DNA of 64,000 nt from Bemisia tabaci (taxonomy: Eukaryota > Arthropoda > Insecta > Hemiptera > Aleyrodidae): positions 48,224,243-48,288,242 of the forward strand of contig NC_092793.1 in the NCBI RefSeq assembly GCF_918797505.1, written 5' to 3'. Shown one piece after another: positions 55,401-63,885 of the stretch. Position numbers and translations under genes: made by a program. Within the stretch, counting starts at the first letter, position 1. The number at the start of each line of letters is the position of its first letter. Under the pieces are notes generated by a model. That model was not told where the DNA came from. It was given only the letters and a program-made list of their open reading frames with translations, and ran no database searches.

Positions 55401-58400
55401 TTCGACTTCTCGGCTCAATGGTACAAAAATCGCTCCACTGGTTTGCCACCCGGTGACGACCAGGTCCCCACGTCCGGACGCAATGACATTACAGCGTCCC
55501 CCGACGAAGGAACGTAACTGGTTGTCAAATTGGGCCAAAAAATTAATTTATTTTACAAAACTGCACTTGCGCAATTTTTATCCAAAATTCGTCCGATGTT
55601 TACATGGAATCTGAGGAAATATCTGTGAAATTTTCAGTTAGAAATGCCGAGGAGTCTCCTGGTAAAAATTCACTTCGGAAGTAGAAACCTGGCAAAATTG
55701 AACTTTCGTTATCCGTTCCTTCGGGGAGGAGGAGGGTTGAAACGACGATTGTTGCAAATAATAATTAAAAGTTAATCATATCGAGCAACCTTTATCAGTT
55801 GAATGGAAATGACCCCACTCTTAATTTGATCTCCCGCTTTTTTCAAGGAACGTTCAGTCGGACCGAGAGAATCCCCTTTTTTTCCGACGTAAGAGGGAAT
55901 AGGGAAGTGTAGGACTAACAACTCGCCCGATCGATTCCCGAATTCACCTAATTGCCGACGAGAGCGAACTTTGATGCAGCGCTCCCGATATAAATCAAAA
56001 TTACTCGCATGCTCCTTCAGCGTTGCTCGTTCGTGCGGAAATTCCGGAGTTTCCCCGTGGAAACCGGGATTTCCACGGGAAAATTTAGGAGCGGAGCGCT
56101 CTTGGCGAATCCCCGGCGTGCCACACGCTGGGACACGGGATACGGGATACGCGGCAGACAGATGATGCTGCGAGTGTTTGATTGATGAAAGCGATGAAAG
56201 TTGTTTTTCTCTTCGGCTCCGCCGCAGCTCGCGAAATGTTTCATCGCGCGAAAAATCAATCCGCGCGACAGGGTGGCGTGAAACGTAAGAAAGAAATGAA
56301 GGATTGGAAATTTCAGTGAAATATTTCATGAAATTTCACGAGGTTGTGAAATAGTTCACATTTTTCAGGGGCTAGAGTATGCAACCCGTACTCAAAGACA
56401 CAAAAATAGACAGAAAGTCACCATTTTTATCTATCAAGCCACCGTCTATCACCATCTATCAAGCGATATACTGTTACCATTTTTCGTAAAACTGGTCAGT
56501 TGCGCTGGTCACAGAATCGTGTTTTGATGCTTGATTCTTGCAGTTTGGCTAAAAATAGTAAGAGTTGTCTAAACATCAAGTTTCTACGTTTGATATGAAC
56601 AGAGATATGATTGGTCGGCTATCATGGAGCCCTAAAGTTGGCCAAATGTAAACAAACCCCAGCCCCTCCTCTCCTAGTTTGGCTCAATGTAAACAAACAA
56701 GATAGCGAAAAAGCTCTACAAATTTCTAGATATGATTTTGAATGTGATGGAAATTTTTTTATATCCTAACCTCTGAATTGTTCGGATCGAACTTTGATGG
56801 ATATTTATACCGAATATTAACCTTGCTTTGAGTGTGATTATCAGTCATTTCTCAGCCAATAATGCGTGTTCCTCTGGGTGGGGTTTGTTTAGATTGGGCC
56901 AACTTTGGAGCTCCACGATAGCCTAAAACTGATGCACCAATCAAAGAGCGGTACAAATATGGCAATACGCTCCCGTTTATACATACTCTAGGGTCTCTGA
57001 AATATATATTGTAACCTATTTTGCCTCTCGTTGAAATTGAAGGCACCAGTGAAGGGTTAATTTGTTGGCAGGACTTGTTGCGGTTAGGTGAGAGGAAGGG
57101 GATGAGCGTGTCGAGCCTAAGCAGCAAGGACATCGAGAGGAAGCTGGCCGAGTCGCTGAACGAGGAAGTTATCGAGCCTCTGCTCCGAGTTTGGAGGGCC
57201 TACCGATACTCCATCAAGCACCCTCGTTGCGACCGCTACTTGATCTGCACCGTCAGCCAAATCATGCCCGCAGACAATGCCCGCACTGGACTCAAACCCG
57301 GCATCAAGAAGCTCACCAGGTGAGAACTCACCGTCACCACCCACTCACCGTCACCACACCACCCAATCAGCCGCACCCCATGAGCACCAGTGGCAAGGCG
57401 TGAATGATCCATTATCGATAGTTCCCCCTTTGAAGCCGTGGTATAGAATCGATTATCAAGGTGTTTGTCGCCAACACCCTATTTATCGATCCTTCTCCAT
57501 AAGTTAAAGGGCAATCGCAAAGCACGTCATGCCACTGATGAGCATCCGAGTGTAGTGAAAACCCTCTGATGAAAAGAGTTTATATACGACCGGATCTTTG
57601 AAAAGAGCCCTTGGAAATAATTTTTCGAGAGAGTCAAAAGAGGGGTCCAAATACGGGCCGTTTTTGGACCCATCCTGAGAGTTCTTCTGAATTTAAGATT
57701 TCTTCTCATTAGAGGTTTACATGTTTTACGGAATGCATTATGACCTGAACATTTTCAGTTTCTATACGGGTCTAACACTGGTCTACACACGAGCGGTTGA
57801 ATGCCAAGAAATCTGCATTGTTTGCCAAATTCGGCCTTCAGACCCATGTTGAAGCCAGTATTAGACCCAAAAAGAGATTGGAAATGACCAAAGTTCGATG
57901 CATCCCGTAAAGTACAGACCTTTAACGAGCAAAAAATTGTAAATTTAGGGTGGGCTCAAAAATGACCCGCATTGATACCTACCCTGTCCCTCCTTCAAGG
58001 AAAATTTTCTCCGACCTTCAATGTAAAAAATCAGCGTGTATTTAAGCTTCATCGTTAAGTACATCACGGCAACGACATAATTTGATACAATAGACGAGTC
58101 ACCCTGGTTTCACAATTCCACACCAAACTCATTGATGTATTCATGATAATATCTCAAATTATTGCTGAGAATTTTTGAAGAAGGAATAATTCGCTCCTTT
58201 TCTGGCTGATTTTAAGTAGAGCTGCCACTTATTAAGTAGGGGACCGTTATTGTGGGGGATGAAAATGTTCACTGTATAAAGCAGTATAAATTTTATGATT
58301 ATGATAATCTTGGAGAGACATTAGAGAAAATCATGACAAATCATGACGAGTCAATAAAACAACAATAAGGAATAGATGATAATAATGATGGTTTGACCTT

Positions 58401-59958
58401 ATATTTATTTCGTTCGGTTTTCTTTGGGGATGAAACTTCCCTCGACGCACAGTGAAACGGACCTTAGAGACAGATCGAACATTAAATTTTGATGTTCATT
58501 ACAATATACATTTTAAGGGATGCTCCTATAGAACATTTTACGAGAGAACCAACGGTATCACTCTCAAATCCCCATATTCCGTATCAACGATGATATAAGC
58601 GCTTAAAGATGAACATTTATTTCCAACCTCTCTCATTGACTCGATCTACTGTGCGCCGCTTGGGCGGGAGAGTGATTCAACGTGCCGATGTTGGTCCGCG
58701 GACACGATCCATCACAACTTTATCGATTCCTCGTTAAATTTTATTCCTCAGCCATGCGTAACCATCTCTGAGGGCTTTCGTGATTGTCTTTCCTTTTCGC
58801 TTAGTCGCAAACCCCTTTTGTTCTCGATATTTTTGGAGTTTCTCGGAAACAATGCTTGCAGAACTCCTATTCGCATAGGCGAGCTTATACTTAATTAACT
58901 GGCCTAAAAGACCGTCTATTACTTGCCAAGCCAAAAAGGGAACGAGGTAGTTAAGGGTAGGTAAAAGTGACTCAGAGAAGAAAGAAGGGGAGAGAATGGA
59001 AGGGAAGTCAAATATAATCTGACATGTTGATAAGAAAGACTTGGAAAAGAGGGACACTGGAGGAACCCGTGCAATCGTCGCTTCTTTGACGTACGGATAG
59101 AGTGTAACTTGATATTCACTTGAGCCCTGTTCTTCGTATAACTCTATATTTTCCGTGGTTCATGTGGAAATAACGATACGCCCTCACGTTAGAGGAGCGA
59201 CGATGTGTATCACTGATTGATAAAGTACGTTGACCGTATGGTTTACTAAATTGACACAAATTCCTCTGATTTTCAGTTTGGTCGCATCATGGTTCCTATC
59301 CAGAAGGACGGGTACGCCTTTCTGGAAATTCTACTACGCCGCAACTGAAAACTACGTGTGCGAGGTAAGTATCAATCATTTCAGCGAAAGCAAAAAAAGT
59401 GACCTATTATATTGCAGCCTTTCAGACATATCGGGGAGAAACCGCTCGTTGGGCTCGTTGACTTGAATTAAAAATTAAAGTGGAATTTTTGAAATTCCAT
59501 AAATCAAAATCGGCGCGAAAGTAAGGTTACCTACGCGTGAAACCACCATTGAAGATCTAAAAACGCCAATAACGCAATTTTTTAAGGAAATGTGCACTTA
59601 TTTCGCCTTGACCTCTTTTTTTATACATATAGGTACGCTGGTAGCTCTTTATTGTCTTTTTAAAACAATGCCTGGTGGCAAGATGTAGTCTTAGGGTGAA
59701 GCATGATTTAATGGAACATCGAAGCATGTCTGTTGGGCCACGTCTATTAGTTATAGAAAATATTTTGCTAGACAGGAAAAAAATATAATTTTGGGAGAAA
59801 TTAAACAAAAGATTTCACAAATAATCACCTTGGTAAGATGAGATTTACTTGTGCTAAAAGGATATGACATTTTCTTTCAGAAAAAATTCCCGGTTGATTG
59901 TAAAGGATTTCACGAAGAAGAGGAGGCTGCTGGCGCATACCGGCACAACGAACTATGA
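49191..59958 (+). CDS. Gene 2: 400-residue putative secreted protein of unknown function (six exons)
   Basis: Join of 49191-49411, 50280-50657, 52930-53119, 57072-57319, 59277-59364 and 59881-59958: 1203 nt, 400 residues plus TGA. Phases run 2, 2, 0, 2, 0, and each split codon joins cleanly. A short signal peptide (residues 1 to about 17) is followed by a helical, cysteine-free region with an acidic patch (about 95-115). The only four cysteines are at 316, 322, 374 and 382, suggesting two C-terminal disulfides. No transmembrane segment follows the signal and no N-glycosylation sequon is visible. I do not recognise a named family. The conserved look of exons 2-5 (aromatic-rich, charged helices) suggests a genuine arthropod protein. 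Its role is unknown. Confidence 0.88.
50280..50657 (+). CDS. Gene 2 exon 2: acidic/histidine patch and helical core
   Basis: The acceptor is TCTCACTTTCAG; the first base (C) completes AGC (Ser74). 125 full codons follow: [13 protein letters not shown], an acidic and His-rich patch ([17 protein letters not shown]), then aromatic-rich helices ([54 protein letters not shown]). [14 protein letters not shown] has a passing EF-hand look (DKDGYF) but lacks a full loop pattern, so calcium binding is not claimed. The donor is ACG|GTAAGA at 50657/50658, phase 2. Confidence 0.92.
50658..52929 (+). other. Gene 2 intron 2 (2.3 kb)
   Basis: Contains the Family E palindrome (50747-50904). Apart from that it is AT-rich; the open frame at 51250-51627 shows no domain and no splice support. 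Exons 2 and 3 join in phase without it. Confidence 0.7.
50747..50904. repeat. Family E inverted repeat, copy 3 (best preserved)
   Basis: AGGTTCGG...GTCGTCACCCC and CTGACGTAAGGGTGTATCTC on the left are mirrored by GAGATACGCCCTTACGTCAG and GGGGCGACG...CCGAACCT on the right. In gene 2 intron 2, about 90 nt after the exon 2 donor. Confidence 0.8.
52930..53119 (+). CDS. Gene 2 exon 3
   Basis: The acceptor is TTGTCTCTCAG; the first base (G) completes CGG (Arg200). 63 full codons ([18 protein letters not shown] to IKPAVAYAE) contain no cysteine. The motifs FDPNRPAAS and FKRHFGLQI look like conserved surface segments. The donor is GAG|GTTAGT, phase 0, last base 53119. A Family A palindrome starts 64 nt into the next intron. 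Confidence 0.9.
53183..53420. repeat. Family A palindromic MITE, copy 6
   Basis: GCACAGTGAATCGAGTCA to GACTCGATCCACTGTGCG, one of the best-preserved copies. It starts 64 nt downstream of the gene 2 exon 3 donor. Confidence 0.85.
54198..54443. repeat. Family B palindromic MITE, copy 7
   Basis: ACCGCCGAGAACGCCGTATG to GCGTTCTTCCCTAACACGGCAG; ACGTTGCCAAATTT and GGCAACTCTTGAATG arms. In gene 2 intron 3. Further fragments of the family lie near 27339-27404, 28182-28400, 32830-32885 and 47047-47090. Confidence 0.82.
54809..54849. repeat. Poly(T) tract (41 bp, one interruption)
   Basis: A run of T broken by one C. Read on the minus strand it is a poly(A) tail about 90 bp after the COX1-like segment, as expected at the 3' end of a retroposed sequence. 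Confidence 0.9.
54943..55080 (-). pseudogene. Nuclear copy of a mitochondrial COX1 fragment (NUMT)
   Basis: On the minus strand about 44 codons read [26 protein letters not shown] and GGGDPILYQ, the hallmark core of cytochrome c oxidase subunit I just before the haem-ligand HPE region. The match fades at both ends, so this is a fragment and not a gene. One codon in the matching stretch is AGA, which means Ser in the invertebrate mitochondrial code and fits the usual DRNFN(S/T)SF better than standard-code Arg. That supports mitochondrial origin. C- and G-ending codons suggest it has drifted since transfer. It lies inside gene 2 intron 3, antisense, next to a poly(T) tract. Confidence 0.85.
56600..56985. 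repeat. Foldback element, copy 2 (left-truncated)
   Basis: Matches 46327-46757: GATTGGTCGGCTATCATGGA, CAATGTAAACAAACAAGAT, TGGAGCTCCACGATAGCCTA, ACCAATCAAAGAGCGG. In gene 2 intron 3, ending about 85 nt before exon 4. Confidence 0.75.
57072..57319 (+). CDS. Gene 2 exon 4: first cysteine pair
   Basis: The acceptor is TTAATTTGTTGGCAG; it enters in phase 0 with [12 protein letters not shown]. 82 codons plus two bases include a charged helix ([15 protein letters not shown]), the tryptophan-centred [11 protein letters not shown] and the first cysteine pair, [11 protein letters not shown] (Cys316 and Cys322). The donor is ACCAG|GTGAGA, last base 57319, phase 2. A foldback repeat with CCAGTGGC termini starts about 68 nt downstream. 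Confidence 0.9.
57387..57537. repeat. Foldback repeat with CCAGTGGC-type ends, copy 2
   Basis: ACCAGTGGCAAGGCGTGAATG to CAAAGCACGTCATGCCACTG, centre GGTGTTTGTCGCCAACACC. It begins 68 nt after the gene 2 exon 4 donor. Confidence 0.7.
57712..57930. repeat. Diverged interspersed repeat, partner at 500-745
   Basis: Second copy of the repeat at 500-745, with inverted ends containing TTTACGGAATGCAT at the left and GATGCATCCCGTAAA at the right. It lies in gene 2 intron 4. Confidence 0.4.
58446..58655. repeat. Family A palindromic MITE, copy 7 (diverged)
   Basis: Starts CGCACAGTGAAACGGACC and ends TTGACTCGATCTACTGTGCG. The left arm is decayed but the interior and right end match the family. In gene 2 intron 4. 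Confidence 0.7.
59068..59212. repeat. Family E inverted repeat, copy 4
   Basis: TCGTCGCTTCTTTGACGTACG to CGCCCTCACGTTAGAGGAGCG, ending about 65 nt before gene 2 exon 5. Confidence 0.65.
59277..59364 (+). CDS. Gene 2 exon 5
   Basis: An 88-bp exon. The acceptor is CTCTGATTTTCAG; the first base (T) completes AGT (Ser346). 29 codons encode [18 protein letters not shown] and end ENYVCE with Cys374. The donor is GAG|GTAAGT (perfect consensus), phase 0. Its short length would make it easy to miss, but the phase match on both sides and the aromatic-rich sequence continuous with exon 4 support it. Confidence 0.88.
59881..59958 (+). CDS. Gene 2 terminal exon
   Basis: The acceptor is GACATTTTCTTTCAG at 59880; 25 codons and a TGA at 59956-59958. 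It starts [18 protein letters not shown] with the last cysteine (Cys382) eight residues after Cys374, and ends YRHNEL. The ending HNEL is one residue from KDEL/HDEL-type ER-retention signals (HNEL is accepted in some eukaryotic KDEL-receptor ligands), so ER retention is possible rather than free secretion. An AATAAA lies 10 nt after the stop. Confidence 0.87.
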   Translation, partial: KKFPVDCKGFHEEEEAAGAYRHNEL

Positions 59959-59967
59959 GGACTCAGG

Positions 59968-59973
59968 AATAAA
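59968..59973 (+). promoter_or_regulatory. Possible polyadenylation signal of gene 2
   Basis: An AATAAA lies ten nucleotides after the gene 2 stop codon. That would make a very short 3' UTR; a second AATAAA at 60564-60569 would give a more usual UTR of about 600 nt. Which is used cannot be told from sequence. Confidence 0.3.
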
Positions 59974-60302
59974 GAAGTTAAATCGTTCATTATTTTTAAG
60001 AAAATGTTTTGAACTCAGGAATGCTCCGATCGTTGGATCGGTAACTGCTGTCACCAATTAGAGCATGTGATTCTTGTATTCATCATCATCATAAGCGGAC
60101 ATTTTCTTTCCTCTTAAAAGATCGTTTTGTAGAACTTGCAGAGATGTTCAATTTATTTATATTTCAACATGTCGAACAGTGTGACAAGGAAACTAAAATA
60201 CCGGTATATCACTGCAACATTTAATAATTCTTAAAGGTTGTTCATCTGGGGAGGAACATATTTTTTGGTTTAGACAGAACCTAATATATATTTTCAGAGG
60301 TA

Positions 60303-60413
60303 TTGATATCGATTAATTGGTTGATTTATAGATTTATTGATCGATCGATCAATGGATGGATTGATCAATTTATTGATTGATCAATTGATCGCTCGATCGA
60401 TCGATCTTGTTGA
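60303..60413. repeat. GATC/GATT tetranucleotide repeat
   Basis: Imperfect runs of GATCGATC, GATTGATC and TTGATTGATCAATTGATC. Partly palindromic. Confidence 0.8.
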
Positions 60414-61132
60414 TTGCCGAATCCTCATTTTTCCTCAAAATTCCTACGCGCTAATATTTTCAAAACTTATTCTGCCTTTAGCAGAATAATGATTTACTGA
60501 CAGAACGGATCAAATTTCAAACTTAAAGACCATTTAAACTTTACCATCAAGATACCGGCTGTAAATAAAATTTAAAACACATTTTAACGTATCTTTTTAC
60601 AGTAGTTGAATTTGTGATAGGAAAAAAATACTTAAACAAAATTTTGTAATATTTGTACAGTTGTAATAAAAATTCAAACACCCACAACATGTTCTCTTTA
60701 TTATTTATTTACCGTAATCATATTCTAAAAAGGTATAAAATTTCGGAGGAATCGTACATTTTTAGAAGGAATCAAAATTTCACGCACGCCCATTCAAGCA
60801 AGCCAATTTTAACTCTCAGTGTTCATTGTCCATTGATCTCTTGATGTCCTTTAATGGTGCACATTTTTGATGTAGTTGAAAATTGAAAGATAAAGAACGA
60901 TACTTGAGTCCACAATTTTCGAAAGAGAAAAATTCCAAGTATTTGTGACCCCTTACGTCAATAATTAACAGAGAATGCATTTTTGGCCTCGGTCCGTTTC
61001 CAATTTGAAATATAACGAGTTGATCTCTAAAGTAGAGGTTAAGTATCACGCATAAAAATGAAGGCGATTTCAATATGTTCCAACAGCGTATCACTAATTT
61101 CACTCATTCCTGATATTGCCTTTTACCTGCAT

Positions 61133-61408
61133 TTAGTAAGCGCTTTTCTTATTGCAAGAAATAGCCCATGTATACGTTTGTGACGGAGCTTCCTTGAGTA
61201 TTTTTTGAAGTTTTATAAGGTCTTCGTGTAATTCTTGAAGATTCCGTATTATTTTCCAGTTAACAAACTCACGAGCTTTCAAACAGTCTGAATATAAGAA
61301 ATCCAATGTAATAAAAGGAACGCCCATTAACAGTCGTTTCTCTGTCACGTCGTTGAGAAACCACGCGTTCGACCTTTCTACGAATTGCGTCCAGTTTTGC
61401 ACGAACAT
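61133..61408 (-). CDS. Possible small coding exon, unknown protein
   Basis: A 91-codon open frame starting ATG at 61408, with TTTAATTATAG|GCTGAG just before it as a possible acceptor, and a stronger acceptor (CAACCTCTCTTGCAG) about 55 nt further upstream. The sequence (MFVQNWTQFVERSNAWFLND, WKIIRNLQELHEDLIKLQK) has an amphipathic helical end, a protein-like balance of residues and no low complexity. I do not recognise it. It is AT-rich, unlike the exons of the two main genes. It may be a small gene, a transposon remnant or chance. Confidence 0.22.
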   Translation of the reverse strand: MFVQNWTQFVERSNAWFLNDVTEKRLLMGVPFITLDFLYSDCLKAREFVNWKIIRNLQELHEDLIKLQKILKEAPSQTYTWAISCNKKSAY

Positions 61409-62801
61409 CTCAGCCTATAATTAAATAACTCTCCTGCGTTGGGTGACGTGAAGAGTATCTGCAAGAGAGGTTGAAAGTAATTATGTTAAGGATCAATACT
61501 CGCGTTCCTGACACGTTATAATGCCGATATCTGACACTGACAGAGTGATCCAGGGCTCATTCGGGAGCGAAGTTAAAATTAATCTAAATTAAACAATTCG
61601 AGGAAAACTTCATCTTAATTTTCACATATTTCGAAGAAATAAACTGAGCTATCAGTCGCGGAAAGGACGCTCTCATAACTTTAGAATTTCGTGGATGTTT
61701 CTCGCAAAAGCCCATGTCCCTCACATTCATTTAAAAACAATGTATTCCATAAAAGCCTCCAAGAAATGTGCAGACAGTTTTCTTATTTTCGAGCATTATG
61801 CTAAGTTTTCGAGGATTGTATGTCTGAATAGTAGGAGCATACAGTTTTGTCATTTGGAATTATCAAATTTATCGCAGGCAATTTTCGGAGGTTTGTATTT
61901 TAACAAAGCTGTTTCTGCGGCACATTTTGTTGCATTTTTAACGGCTATTTGACATTTTTTATGACAACAAATTGAGGACAAATTTAAGCAGAATTAGCCT
62001 ATCTATCTATGGTCAAAGTCCGAAACCACGAATCTCCGTTTGTAACTTTGCAGACTCTCTCTCTACTGTATGGCACGTACGTGCAGTTTTTGAAAAAATT
62101 GAGATATTAATGACTTAAACTGAAACTAATCTTGAAAAATACTTTGTGAAAAATTCGCTCCCAAATTCCAATTTTTAAACATCAAAAAGTCAGTCTGAAC
62201 TTTGTTTTCGCCGTAAGGATCCATGTAATTTCGAAAGTTCAAACACGTGTCTCTCGAAATAGTAAAAACTGCACTTATGCGCCTTGTCCGCCAAGCCCCT
62301 CGCAACAGGGTCGGACTGACGCACCTCTAAGGGCGCAAACCCTTAGCCGTCGAAGGGGGCGCAATGTGATATTTTGCTGAGGAGTGTGCGGGAACACCCC
62401 CCCCCTCTCTTTCTCTCGGAAACGCCGAAATTTTTTAAAAATCAAACTCTACTAAGTAGAATTTTGACGATATTTTCAGGTTCAAAATCGATTAATCTTA
62501 CAAAGGAAAATTCTGACATTGAACATAATAATAAAAGTAACGGAAGAATTGTGAGATGAAAGATGTAAAATCGATTAATCAAAGAAAAGCTATTCGAGGC
62601 ATCCAAGCACCATTATCTCTGGAAAAAACAAGCGAGAGCTCAAGAGATCCAAAATCATGCTTTTGAAAACTGAAAGTTGGAAAATGAGGGTCACAAGAAA
62701 ACAAGAAATACTCCAGACCCTGTATATTGTATAAATAACTAATACAATACATTTTAAATTTAAATTTTTAAATGTTTAAACAAAGTGGGAACAATGAATA
62801 T

Positions 62802-63636
62802 CAGGGCCGGATTAAGGGGGTGGCCACATGGGCCGCGGCCCATGGCGGCAAATTTAGGGGGCGGCAAATTTTGGAATTTTTTTAAATGTAGGTATAAAAA
62901 TAGTGTATTTTCTTCGAGAAAATACATTAAAAATGGGATTCAGAAAAAAATTAGCAATGAGAAAAGGGGACCAAGTCTCCCTTTCCTGAGAGCATAGTAA
63001 TTTCTAATTTTGTTGTTTTTCGGTGATACAAGAGGCAGCATCTTTAATTAGTCGAGTCAAGAGAGGGACTAAACACGCAATTTGGACTGGTGCTCAGCGC
63101 AGAGAGGAATGATGACGAGAACTTGAGATGAAAAGGAGAAGCCCTCGGCGGTCGGCACGTAACACATATTAGCGCCTACAAGATTGCATGAATACTTCAC
63201 GCATTGCGTCAGACACAGTGCGGTCAGCAGCGGTCGGCGTGAAACGCATACCGCCTACAAGACTGTGGGAATACTTCCCGCATCGCGCCAAATACAGTGC
63301 GGTCAGCGCGGAGCTGCGGCGGAAGTTAAAATTATTAAACCTCATTTATGTTTGTTCTTTCTTAATTTTTTCGTTCAATGCTTATAAATGGAAGGCCTTG
63401 TCCACACAGAGATAGGTTTACGGGACTTAACTTTCGCGCAAAGTTCTGTGAACTTTCGCTAGTAGTGTTGACATGGCTTTCGTAAAAAATGTGTCTAACA
63501 CGAGTAAACGCGTTTTATGCACCCCGCTACCTCCGGCACGTTCACTTGACGGTTTTATTGATGTTTCAAAACGAATGAGAAGGGGGCGGCAAAATGCAGA
63601 TGGCCCATGGGCGGCCAGTAGGTAAATCCGGCCCTG
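62802..63636. mobile_element. Inner non-autonomous hAT-like element with perfect 8-bp target duplication
   Basis: CAGGGCCGGATT at the left, AAATCCGGCCCTG at the right, flanked on both sides by ATGAATAT (62794-62801 and 63637-63644), an exact 8-bp target-site duplication as made by hAT transposases. 835 bp, subterminal GGGGGCGGCAAA on both sides, no transposase frame. It sits inside the element at 62306-63982. Confidence 0.9.
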
Positions 63637-63744
63637 ATGAATATACATACTACATAGCTGAAGAAAAGAAAAATAAGAGAAGGGGACAAAATACAGAATA
63701 CACTTTCCTCTATAACTCCTATTCAAGCTTTACGTATAATTTTT

Positions 63745-63885
63745 AGGCATTTTTTTCCTTTACTTATTTTCTTTTCTCCTTGCTTTTTATTTATTATTCT
63801 TTTCTTTTTTCTCTTCTTCTTTTTTCCTTTTTCCTTTTTTTCTTTTTTTCTTTTCTTTCTTTTCTTCTTTTCTTCATTTTCTTCA
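63745..63885. repeat. T/C-rich low-complexity tract
   Basis: About 140 bp of TTTTCTTTTC-type sequence inside the right part of the outer hAT-like element. The Lys/Arg-rich minus-strand frame here is an artefact. Confidence 0.75.

Larger units (their letters stand above)
53120..57071 (+). other. Gene 2 intron 3 (3.95 kb)
   Basis: Contains Family A (53183-53420), Family B (54198-54443), the poly(T)/COX1 insertion (54809-55080) and the foldback at 56600-56985. A 185-codon minus-strand open frame at 55772-56329 has no recognisable domain. No extra exon is required, since exons 3 and 4 match in phase. Confidence 0.7.
59959..62305. other. Intergenic region 3' of gene 2
   Basis: AT-rich. Contains a GATC/GATT-type microsatellite (60303-60413) and one weak minus-strand open frame (61133-61408). 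The neighbouring open frame at 60816-61103 (minus) has no domain. Nothing else supported. Confidence 0.5.

Noticed and set aside
55772..56329. 185-codon open frame on the minus strand in gene 2 intron 3
   Set aside because: No recognised domain, antisense within an intron, no splice or start context, and it overlaps small inverted repeats. It could be chance in a GC-richer patch.
1131..58655. CRISPR-like array of repeats
   Set aside because: Repeats are dispersed, palindromic transposable elements of 200-400 bp in a eukaryotic genome, not short direct repeats with spacers.
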